Origin: Streptomyces lilacinus
GTDB lineage: Bacteria; Actinomycetota; Actinomycetes; Streptomycetales; Streptomycetaceae
DNA: 5,789 nt
NCBI GenBank assembly: GCA_000715685.1
Contig: KL569393.1
Span: 48,370-54,158, forward strand
Reading direction: 5' to 3'
Under the pieces are notes generated by a model, which made no database searches, was not told where the DNA came from, and saw nothing but the letters and a program-made list of their open reading frames with translations. Below, piece by piece: positions 1-4,923 of this stretch (position 1 is the stretch's first letter; the number at the start of each line of letters is the position of its first letter). The translations under genes were made by a program, and so were the position numbers.

Positions 1-31
1 GAAATCAGCCCGTCCGGCGATTGAGGACGAC
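1..31. repeat. Short inverted repeat, Streptomyces-type intergenic element
   Basis: Positions 11-15 (CGTCC) and 25-29 (GGACG) form a perfect 5-bp inverted repeat around a 9-base GGCGATTGA loop. It lies immediately past the stop codon of the deaminase gene, which reads leftward into it. From memory, GTCCGGCG-TTGAGGAC motifs recur widely between genes in Streptomyces genomes; I cannot check copy number here. It could help end the deaminase transcript, but the stem is short and no T-run follows, so dispersed repeat is the safer label. The window edge cuts it on the left. Confidence 0.5.
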
Positions 32-1327
32 CTAGAAGAACGTGCGGACGTACTCCGTGACCGTGCCGTCCTCCTCCGCGAGGGGGATCATCGGCCACTT
101 CTCGAAGACCGTGCACGGGTGGGACAGGCCCAGGCCGACCCAGTCGCCGACCTCCAGGTCCGTGCCGGCCTCGAGGGTCACGAAGGCGTGCTGGTCCGCG
201 AGACGGGTCACGGTCAGGCCCGTGGCCTCGCGGAGGGAGCCGTCGCGGGCGGAGCGGACGACCTGGGGTTCCGGGAGGCCGAGGTCGTACGAGACGTCGC
301 GCTTGCCGGCGTTGAGGTACGCCGTCCCGGGCTCGGGGCGGGAGACGACCTGGGCCCACAGGCGGAAGGCGGGCTGCAGCGCGCCGCGCTCCGGCAGGCG
401 GTTGAAGGGGGTCTTGCGGCGGTACTGGCCGTCGTCGTGGGTGACGTACGCGCCGCTGCGCAGCAGCTTGAGCACCGGCGCCGAGAGCGGCGGCAGCTCC
501 GCGAAGACCTCGGCGACCGCGTCGAACCACGCGCTGCCGCCCGCGCTCACCACGATCTCCTCGACGCCGGCGAAGCGGCCCGCCTTGTCGAGGGAGACCG
601 CCAGCGCGGTGAGTCGGCGCAGCCAGGCCCGTACGAGCTCGCCGTCGGCGTCCGGGATCTCCGCCTCGTAGCCGGCGACGCCGACCAGGCGCAGGGTGTC
701 CGTGGCGGCGACGGCGTCGGCGACGCGCTCGCACTCCGCCTCGGTGCGCAGGCCCGTGCGGGCGCCGTCCGCGCCCAGCTCCAGGACCACGTCGAGCGGG
801 CGGCCGGCGCCGGCCTCGCGCAGGGCGGCGTCCATCAGCTCGACGCCGCGCACGGAGTCCACGTAGGTGACGAGGCGGAAGTCCGGGTCGGCGGCGAGCT
901 CGTCGGCGAGCCAGCGCAGGGCGGCGGCGTCGACGACCTCGTTGGCGAGGAAGATCCGCCGCACGCCGAAGGCGCGGTAGACGCGCGTCTGGGCGGGCGT
1001 GGCGGCGGTGATGCCCCAGGCGCCGTGGGCGAGTTGGCGCTCGAAGAGCCGAGGGGCCATGGAGGTCTTGCCGTGCGGGGCGAAGGCCAGGTCGTGCTCG
1101 GCGGAGTACCCCTCCATGACCGCGAGGTTGTGCTCGAGGGCCTCGGCGGACAGGGCGAGCACGGGGGTGGTGAAGCCGCCGGTGAACAGGGAGCGGCGCT
1201 CGGCGGCCAGCTCGCCGACGGTGCGGCCGTCCGCGTCCGGGGGCAGGCCCTTGAAGCGGTGGTCGACCCGTTCCTCGGCGAGTCGGGCGACGGCGTCGGC
1301 GGCTATGCCGGTGGCTCTGGCGGCCAT
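32..1327 (-). CDS. PLP-dependent amino acid deaminase (D-serine dehydratase / D-threonine aldolase family)
   Basis: This 431-residue cytoplasmic enzyme has a fold-type III PLP domain like the alanine racemase N-domain, followed by the C-terminal domain of D-serine dehydratases. The PLP-binding lysine is K87 in APHGKTSMAP. The cofactor-phosphate loop is probably SAGGS at 261-265, and RSGAYVTHD at 290-298 is another family hallmark. Near the C-terminus SHPC (402-405) gives H403-x-C405. Eukaryotic D-serine dehydratases bind zinc with His-x-Cys, while D-threonine aldolases usually have His-x-Asp, so deamination of D-serine or a similar D-amino acid to a keto acid and ammonia is favoured over aldol cleavage. 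The exact substrate is not settled. The ATG at 1327 follows a clear GGGAGG five bases upstream. The length matches yeast-type enzymes of the family, and no signal peptide is present. It lies 113 bp downstream of the lipoprotein gene, with a dyad in the gap that suggests its own regulation. Confidence 0.9.
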   Translation of the reverse strand: MAARATGIAADAVARLAEERVDHRFKGLPPDADGRTVGELAAERRSLFTGGFTTPVLALSAEALEHNLAVMEGYSAEHDLAFAPHGKTSMAPRLFERQLAHGAWGITAATPAQTRVYRAFGVRRIFLANEVVDAAALRWLADELAADPDFRLVTYVDSVRGVELMDAALREAGAGRPLDVVLELGADGARTGLRTEAECERVADAVAATDTLRLVGVAGYEAEIPDADGELVRAWLRRLTALAVSLDKAGRFAGVEEIVVSAGGSAWFDAVAEVFAELPPLSAPVLKLLRSGAYVTHDDGQYRRKTPFNRLPERGALQPAFRLWAQVVSRPEPGTAYLNAGKRDVSYDLGLPEPQVVRSARDGSLREATGLTVTRLADQHAFVTLEAGTDLEVGDWVGLGLSHPCTVFEKWPMIPLAEEDGTVTEYVRTFF

Positions 1328-1331
1328 GGGG

Positions 1332-1338
1332 ACCTCCC
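1332..1338 (-). promoter_or_regulatory. Ribosome binding site of the deaminase gene
   Basis: On the minus strand the sequence reads GGGAGGT. The GGGAGG core ends five bases before the ATG at 1327-1325, which fixes that ATG as the start. Confidence 0.75.
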
Positions 1339-1350
1339 GCGGTCGTAGTG

Positions 1351-1373
1351 CAGTGCGTCAAAGGTACGCAATG
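1351..1373. promoter_or_regulatory. Imperfect dyad upstream of the deaminase gene, possible operator
   Basis: The arms CAGTGCGT (1351-1358) and ACGCAATG (1366-1373) are inverted repeats with one mismatch across a 7-base spacer. The dyad is 24 to 46 bases upstream of the start codon. It also contains TACCTT on the minus strand, a possible -10 box of TAnnnT form, although no good -35 box precedes it. A dimeric repressor bound here would block transcription of the deaminase. The regulator is not in the window and the assignment is an inference from symmetry and position. Confidence 0.4.
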
Positions 1374-1389
1374 CGCCGGAGAGGTCCCC

Positions 1390-1414
1390 GTGGTGTCCGT
1401 CAGACGGACCGGCG
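1390..1414. repeat. Direct repeat copy 1, containing a 15-bp palindrome
   Basis: This 25-base segment matches 1431-1455 at 23 of 25 positions. Its core GTCCGTC-A-GACGGAC (1395-1409) is palindromic, and it can fold as a 5-bp stem with a 5-base loop or a 6-bp stem with a 3-base loop. It lies just after the lipoprotein stop codon, so it may act in termination or transcript stability. Confidence 0.6.
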
Positions 1415-1430
1415 AGGCGGCGGCGACCCG

Positions 1431-1455
1431 GTGGCGTCCGTCAGACGGACCAGCG
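1431..1455. repeat. Direct repeat copy 2, overlapping the lipoprotein stop codon
   Basis: This second copy starts exactly 41 bases after the first. Its palindrome (1436-1450) contains the TGA stop of the lipoprotein gene (1441-1443 on the minus strand). The copy encodes the last residues R-W-S-V plus the stop, while copy 1 would read R-R-S-V-stop in the equivalent frame. This suggests a short duplication of the gene's 3' end. Confidence 0.6.
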
Positions 1456-2025
1456 CTCGCGCATCGTCTTGATGGTGTCGCCCTTGTCATTGAGCGTGAC
1501 CTCGTAGACGTTGCCGTGGCAGGAGAAGGGCTCCTTGATCTGGCTGTAGTCGTTGCGCAGGCAGGCGTCGATGTGCTTCGACAGCTCCTCGCGGGTCACC
1601 TTCTTGTGCTGGCCGGAGCCCGTGGCCAGCTCGGCCTTGATGTCGGTGGGGAGCTTGTAGCCCTTGGGGGTGCCGCCGTCGCCGTGGTAGATCCAGTCGT
1701 TCGGCGTGCACACCGGCTTGGTGTCGAAGGCCTCGACAACGCTGATGTCGCGGTGCAGGCCCACCTCGATGATCTTGATGCCGGCGGGCGGCGTCGGCGG
1801 CTTGCCGCAGTCGCCCTCGCCGCCCTGGCCGTCGGCCTTGCCGTCCTTGCCGTCGCCCTTGGAACCCTGGCCGTCCCCCTTGGCCCCCTGTGACGGCTTC
1901 GCCGCCGCGGAGGCGCCGTCCGAGGCCCCCTTCGAGGTGTCCTCGGTGGGCCCGCAGGCGGTCAGGCCGCCGCCGAGCGCGGCCGCGAGCGCGAGTGCGC
2001 CGATGACATGCCGAGTGGAGCGCAT
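1441..2025 (-). CDS. Small cysteine-containing lipoprotein, function unknown
   Basis: This 194-residue protein begins with a lipoprotein signal peptide: basic n-region MRSTRH, a hydrophobic stretch, then lipobox LTAC with the lipidated cysteine at C24. It should be anchored to the outer face of the membrane. Residues about 25-72 form a low-complexity linker rich in Gly, Lys, Asp and Ser. A compact domain follows (about 73-194) with four cysteines, C73, C106, C155 and C169, enough for two disulfides. I do not recognise the domain. The ATG at 2025 was chosen because GGGGGA lies seven bases upstream and the signal peptide starts there; the frame is open 37 codons further up, but that stretch is intergenic in character. 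The gene follows the carboxypeptidase terminator, so it probably has its own promoter, and it precedes the deaminase on the same strand. Nothing seen ties it to a particular partner or substrate. Confidence 0.85.
   Translation of the reverse strand: MRSTRHVIGALALAAALGGGLTACGPTEDTSKGASDGASAAAKPSQGAKGDGQGSKGDGKDGKADGQGGEGDCGKPPTPPAGIKIIEVGLHRDISVVEAFDTKPVCTPNDWIYHGDGGTPKGYKLPTDIKAELATGSGQHKKVTREELSKHIDACLRNDYSQIKEPFSCHGNVYEVTLNDKGDTIKTMRERWSV
1813..1881 (-). repeat. Degenerate tandem repeat encoding a Gly/Lys/Asp linker
   Basis: Short units encoding variants of K-G-D-G, K-A-D-G and Q-G-S fill residues about 49-71 of the lipoprotein. On the plus strand they appear as repeats of TTGCCGTC and CTGGCCGTC. 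Such tracts change length by slippage and give flexible spacers between the lipid anchor and the folded domain. Confidence 0.55.
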
Positions 2026-2032
2026 GTGAATT

Positions 2033-2038
2033 CCCCCG
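2033..2038 (-). promoter_or_regulatory. Ribosome binding site of the lipoprotein gene
   Basis: The minus strand reads GGGGGA followed by a 7-base spacer and ATG at 2025. This decides the start at the signal peptide rather than the upstream in-frame codons. Confidence 0.65.
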
Positions 2039-2039
2039 T

Positions 2040-2082
2040 TGCAGAATTTGTCGTGATCATGATCGATCGACGGTGTTCTGCA
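2040..2082. promoter_or_regulatory. Dyad-rich leader of the lipoprotein gene
   Basis: Inverted arms TGCAGAA (2040-2046) and TTCTGCA (2076-2082) enclose two perfect palindromes, GATCATGATC (2055-2064) and TCGATCGA (2063-2070), with three GATC sites in 14 bases. The block lies 15 to 57 bases upstream of the start codon, in the promoter or leader region. It may be an operator or a leader hairpin. I see no convincing -35/-10 pair, so the promoter is not assigned. Confidence 0.4.
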
Positions 2083-2119
2083 CCAGGAGATGGTTGAATA
2101 TCCAATCGTCTGCGGGGTC

Positions 2120-2148
2120 GCGGGCGGGCCTGCCAAGGACCCGCCCGC
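2120..2148 (-). terminator. Hairpin terminator after the carboxypeptidase gene
   Basis: GCGGGCGGG (2120-2128) pairs perfectly with CCCGCCCGC (2140-2148), a 9-bp stem of G-C pairs. Inside the 11-base loop CCT and AGG can add three pairs with one bulged A. It starts 12 bases beyond the carboxypeptidase stop codon. No U-run follows, which is usual for streptomycete terminators, and the symmetric stem could act in both directions. Confidence 0.8.
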
Positions 2149-2160
2149 CCTCCGCGCCGA

Positions 2161-3540
2161 TCAGGCGCAGTACTGCGCCTCCTTGCCGATGGACCGGTAC
2201 ATGCAGTCCGCGTTCTCCAGCAGCCGCAGCACCGCCTCGCGGTTCCGCGCCGTCTCGCGGTCGATCACCTCGTCCGGCGGGTAGAAGCCGCCGCCGGCCC
2301 CGCTCTCGTTCGGGTACATCTCGAAGGTGTAGGCGAAGATCTTCTGGTTGCCCCACAGCCAGTCGTCGATCGAGCCGTCCGTGATGTAGAGGTCGCTCGA
2401 CTGCTCCGGGGTGTAGCCGTTGCTCGCGGCCATCGACTTGCCGATGGTGGCGAAGGCGTCGCGGTCGTCCTGGGTCATGCCGGGCGCCGTGTCGTCGTAC
2501 GTCCAGCCGAAGGGCCACAGCACGAGCTCGCTGTAGGTGTGGAAGTCGATCGCGGCCTTGATCTGCTGCTTGCCGCCCACGATCCGGCTGCGGACGAAGT
2601 CGGCGACGACCTTCACCTCGGGCGCGGACTCGGGCGCGGAGCCGCGGTAGGTCTCGGAGCCCGTGCTGCCGGAGGAGCCGCCGCAGCAGGCCCACTTGAA
2701 GTTCCAGTTGCGGTTGAGGTCCGTGCCGCGGTTGTTGGAGCCGGAGTTGGGCTGGCGGTTCTTGCGCCAGCCGCGGTAGGTGCCGGTGGCGATGTCGTAT
2801 TCGCCGCCGTCGGGGTTGAGGTCGGGCACGATCCAGATCACCCGGTTGTCGAGCATCTTGGTGACGCGCCCGTCCTTGCCGTACTGGGAGCCGAACTCCT
2901 TCAGCAGGTACAGCGCCATCTCCACGGTCAGGTGCTCGCGCGCGTGCTGGTGGTGGGTGAAGAGCACCTCGGGCTTGGCGGCACCGGTGGCGGTCGTCCT
3001 CGTCGCGCCGTTGGTGACCTTGACGGCGATGATGTCCCGGCCCTCGTAGGACTTGCCGATGACCTGCTTGCTCATGAGGGCGGGGTGCGCCGCGACGTCG
3101 GCGTTGATCTCCGCCATGGCCTCGGCGTAGTTGTGGTACTTCGCGTCCGCGGGCGGGAAGTCGTACGGCGTGGCCGGCCGGCCGTCGCGGCGGTCGGGGG
3201 GAGCGGGCAGGGCCCGTACGGTCCAGCCCAGGCGGCGGACGCGTTCCGCCTGCGCCGGGTCGGCGGTGATGACGACGGAGCGGTCGCGGACGGCGTCGAC
3301 GGACGCGCCGGTCGCGGCGACCGCGGTGCGCTGGGCGGCCGTCGTGGGGCCGGTGACCTCGTACGCGTGCGACGTGGTCTCGTACGCGCCCGTGGTGGGC
3401 TCGGACTCGCGCGCGCGGTCCGTGCCGCGCGGGGACGCCGGGGCTGCCATGGCCAGGGTGAGCAGGGCGGCGCCGGTGGCGGCCGCCCATCTGGCGTGGC
3501 GCCGGCGGGTGGTGGGGGACTGGGGGGTGTGGGGTCGCAT
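2161..3540 (-). CDS. Secreted M14 zinc carboxypeptidase (carboxypeptidase T / SG-like)
   Basis: This 459-residue preproenzyme removes C-terminal residues from peptides outside the cell. A basic n-region and hydrophobic core (about 10-35) form the signal peptide, residues about 36-127 look like an activation propeptide, and the M14 catalytic domain follows. Zinc ligands are H199 and E202 (HARE) and H334 (DFHTYSE). R259 (WRK), N276 and R277 (DLNRNW) match the carboxylate-binding residues R127, N144 and R145 of carboxypeptidase A. Y385 matches Y248, and E407 (YTFEMYP) is the general base E270; the Y-to-E spacing of 22 residues is conserved. D392 falls at the position of residue 255, which is Asp in carboxypeptidase B, suggesting acceptance of basic C-terminal residues. 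Cysteines are C285, C286, C446 and C458. The ATG at 3540 has AGGAGG five bases upstream; in-frame codons further upstream lack this and precede the signal peptide. It is divergent from the serine protease gene. Confidence 0.95.
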   Translation of the reverse strand: MRPHTPQSPTTRRRHARWAAATGAALLTLAMAAPASPRGTDRARESEPTTGAYETTSHAYEVTGPTTAAQRTAVAATGASVDAVRDRSVVITADPAQAERVRRLGWTVRALPAPPDRRDGRPATPYDFPPADAKYHNYAEAMAEINADVAAHPALMSKQVIGKSYEGRDIIAVKVTNGATRTTATGAAKPEVLFTHHQHAREHLTVEMALYLLKEFGSQYGKDGRVTKMLDNRVIWIVPDLNPDGGEYDIATGTYRGWRKNRQPNSGSNNRGTDLNRNWNFKWACCGGSSGSTGSETYRGSAPESAPEVKVVADFVRSRIVGGKQQIKAAIDFHTYSELVLWPFGWTYDDTAPGMTQDDRDAFATIGKSMAASNGYTPEQSSDLYITDGSIDDWLWGNQKIFAYTFEMYPNESGAGGGFYPPDEVIDRETARNREAVLRLLENADCMYRSIGKEAQYCA

Positions 3541-3545
3541 GCCGG

Positions 3546-3551
3546 CCTCCT
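3546..3551 (-). promoter_or_regulatory. Ribosome binding site of the carboxypeptidase gene
   Basis: A perfect AGGAGG on the minus strand lies five bases before ATG 3540. It rules out the in-frame ATG codons at 3660 and 3621 as likely starts. Confidence 0.8.
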
Positions 3552-3602
3552 GAGGGGCGTTCGTGCGACGAATGAGGGGGGTGTGTCCGCTCGAGCCCTC
3601 CC

Positions 3603-3632
3603 AGTGTTCGAGTGGTGACATGAGCAGGTCAA
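3603..3632 (-). promoter_or_regulatory. Candidate promoter of the carboxypeptidase gene
   Basis: TTGACC (3627-3632, minus strand) is a good -35 box. AACACT (3603-3608) is a weak -10 box after an 18-base spacer, so transcription would start about 55 bases before the ATG. An 11-base dyad TCAAG-G-CTTGA (3629-3639) overlaps the -35 box and could be an operator. The -10 match is poor, so the assignment is tentative. Confidence 0.35.
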
Positions 3633-3686
3633 GGCTTGAGGTGTGCGGGAAACCGGCCAACTTCCTTATTTCTTCCCACCGATTGA

Positions 3687-3716
3687 TTGCCGGGTGACCT
3701 CACGAGCCCCAACAAT
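3687..3716 (+). promoter_or_regulatory. Candidate promoter of the serine protease gene
   Basis: TTGCCG (3687-3692), an 18-base spacer and AACAAT (3711-3716) resemble a housekeeping promoter, with four of six bases matching TTGACA at -35 and five of six matching TACAAT at -10. Transcription would start about 55 bases before the ATG. A small dyad GTGA-CC-TCAC (3694-3703) lies in the spacer. This is the lower-GC part of the divergent intergenic region (3541-3778). Confidence 0.35.
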
Positions 3717-3761
3717 GCACATGCCAAAACCGCACTGCCACCACCGAATGTGCTTTTGATC

Positions 3762-3768
3762 GGAGAGG
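3762..3768 (+). promoter_or_regulatory. Ribosome binding site of the serine protease gene
   Basis: GGAGAGG precedes the ATG at 3779 by ten bases, a slightly long but acceptable spacing. No better start follows within the signal peptide. Confidence 0.6.
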
Positions 3769-3778
3769 ACCACCCCCC

Positions 3779-4702
3779 ATGAGACGACCTCTCGTCGGCG
3801 CGCTCACCACGCTCCTGCTCACCGGAGCCACCGTCGCGGGCGTCGGCACGGCCCCCGCCACGGCCGTCACCCCGACATCCGGCGACACCGCCCGTACCTC
3901 CGCCCCCACCGCTCCGGCGCCCGTCATCGACGTCAAGGGCCGTACGAAGGCTGTGGACTTCGCCGGCACCGTCGCGCTCAGCAACTGCTCCGGCTCGCTG
4001 ATCCGCCTGCCCGACTCGGCCGACACCGACCCCGCGCTCGTCATGACCAACGGCCACTGCCTCGAGACCGGCATGCCCGGCCCCGGCGAGGTCGTCACCG
4101 ACCAGCCCTCCAACCGCACCTTCAGCCTGCTCAACTCCACCGCCGGCAAGGTGGCCACGCTGCGCGCCGTCAAGATCTCGTACGCGACGATGACCGACAC
4201 CGACGTCACGCTGTACGAGCTCAACACCACCTACGCGCGCATCAAGCAGCAGTACCGCATCGACGCGCTGCGCCTGTCGGGCGACCACCCCGTGGCCGGT
4301 ACGCCGATCAAGGTGGTCTCCGGGTACTGGAAGCGCATTTACTCCTGCAACGTCGACGCCTTCGTCCACGAGCTCCGCGAGGGCGACTGGACCTGGAAGG
4401 ACTCGCTCCGCTACACCTCGTCCTGCAACACGATAGGCGGCACGTCGGGCTCGCCCGTCATCGACGTGAACAGCGGCAAGGTCGTCGCCATCAACAACAC
4501 CGGCAACGAGAGCGGCGAGCGCTGCACGGTCAACAACCCGTGCGAGGTCGACGAGAAGGGCAATGTGACGGTGCGTCAGGGCATCAACTACGCCCAGGAG
4601 ACGTACGGCATCACGAAGTGCTTCGCCGCCGGGAACAAGCTGGACCTCGGCCTGCCGGGCTGCACGCTGCCCAAGCCGACGGAGGAGGTCGTGGGTCGCT
4701 GA
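3779..4702 (+). CDS. Secreted V8/trypsin-like serine protease
   Basis: This 307-residue protein is an exported chymotrypsin-fold endopeptidase. The signal peptide has MRR at the start, a hydrophobic core, and a probable cleavage after A-T-A at residue 29. A short Thr/Ala/Pro-rich stretch leads into the protease domain from about residue 50. The catalytic triad is H93 (TNGHCL), most likely D142 (TDTDVTLYEL) and S223 (GGTSGSPV). The GG-x-SGSP form, with Ser where trypsin has the second Gly, resembles V8-type glutamyl endopeptidases. However, the V8 histidine that recognises glutamate aligns with N239 (VVAINN), so glutamyl specificity is doubtful. Eight cysteines (C70, C94, C190, C216, C249, C255, C281, C295) would allow four disulfides; C70 and C94 flank the histidine loop as in classic family members. 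It is divergent from the carboxypeptidase gene and probably works with it on extracellular protein. The substrate is unknown. Confidence 0.9.
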   Translation: MRRPLVGALTTLLLTGATVAGVGTAPATAVTPTSGDTARTSAPTAPAPVIDVKGRTKAVDFAGTVALSNCSGSLIRLPDSADTDPALVMTNGHCLETGMPGPGEVVTDQPSNRTFSLLNSTAGKVATLRAVKISYATMTDTDVTLYELNTTYARIKQQYRIDALRLSGDHPVAGTPIKVVSGYWKRIYSCNVDAFVHELREGDWTWKDSLRYTSSCNTIGGTSGSPVIDVNSGKVVAINNTGNESGERCTVNNPCEVDEKGNVTVRQGINYAQETYGITKCFAAGNKLDLGLPGCTLPKPTEEVVGR

Positions 4703-4707
4703 GCCAC

Positions 4708-4791
4708 GCCGGTGGTGGCGGGGGGCGAGGCGGCGTGGGGGCGGTCCGGACCGCGCCACCCGTCAAGCGTCCGGACCCCCCCACCACCGGC
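4708..4791 (+). terminator. Large nested hairpin after the serine protease gene
   Basis: GCCGGTGGTGG (4708-4718) pairs perfectly with CCACCACCGGC (4781-4791). Five more G-C pairs follow (4720-4724 with 4776-4780) past a single bulged C. Inside lies a second structure: the 14-base perfect palindrome GCGGTCCGGACCGC (4741-4754), flanked by GTGG (4735-4738) and CCAC (4756-4759). It begins 5 bases after the stop codon. It is strong enough to insulate the downstream gene. Confidence 0.75.
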
Positions 4792-4816
4792 CCGTGGGGC
4801 AAACCTCGGGGAACGG

Positions 4817-4845
4817 TTCTCAGCCGCTCCAATCGTGGATAAAGT
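4817..4845 (+). promoter_or_regulatory. Candidate promoter of the zinc-ribbon gene
   Basis: TTCTCA (4817-4822), a 17-base spacer and TAAAGT (4840-4845) fit a housekeeping promoter: four of six bases at -35 and a TAnnnT -10 box. The leader would be about 70 bases. GAAC-G-GTTC (4811-4819), a small dyad, overlaps the -35 box. Confidence 0.45.
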
Positions 4846-4910
4846 GCGGAGGCGCCAGCACTGGGCAGTATCGATCTGCGACCGCCGGAAGCCCCTGCGG
4901 CCGGAGTGAC

Positions 4911-4918
4911 AGGGGAAG
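4911..4918 (+). promoter_or_regulatory. Ribosome binding site that fixes a GTG start
   Basis: AGGGGAAG lies just upstream of GTG 4924, with a spacer of about seven bases after GGGGA. Another in-frame GTG at 4906 has no comparable site at a normal distance, so 4924 is preferred. Confidence 0.65.
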
Positions 4919-4923
4919 CCGAC

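Noticed and set aside
119..1348. Long plus-strand open frame opposite the deaminase gene
   Set aside because: It is antisense to a gene with a clear family match, and its Gly/Ala/Val/Arg-rich composition is the usual by-product of high-GC coding DNA.
1395..1450. Possible CRISPR-like pair of repeats
   Set aside because: There are only two copies, the identical core is 16 bases, one copy is part of a coding sequence, and no cas genes are present.
2026..2136. N-terminal extension of the lipoprotein
   Set aside because: The extra 37 codons would bury the lipoprotein signal peptide and cover the ribosome binding site and leader dyads.
2057..3490. Second minus-strand frame overlapping the carboxypeptidase
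   Set aside because: Its product is rich in Arg, His, Pro and Gly without domains, while the other frame carries the complete set of M14 catalytic residues.
2539..3618. Plus-strand open frame across the carboxypeptidase
   Set aside because: It is antisense, low in complexity and without motifs; a shadow of the real gene.
3541..3660. N-terminal extension of the carboxypeptidase
   Set aside because: The upstream in-frame codons include the perfect AGGAGG site and candidate promoter, and the signal peptide begins at 3540.
3629..4759. Minus-strand open frame across the serine protease
   Set aside because: It is antisense to a protein with a signal peptide and catalytic triad and shows only Gly/Val/Asp/Arg-rich filler.
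4906..4923. Alternative GTG start for the zinc-ribbon gene
   Set aside because: GTG 4906 is in frame but lacks a properly spaced ribosome binding site, while GTG 4924 has AGGGGA at the right distance.
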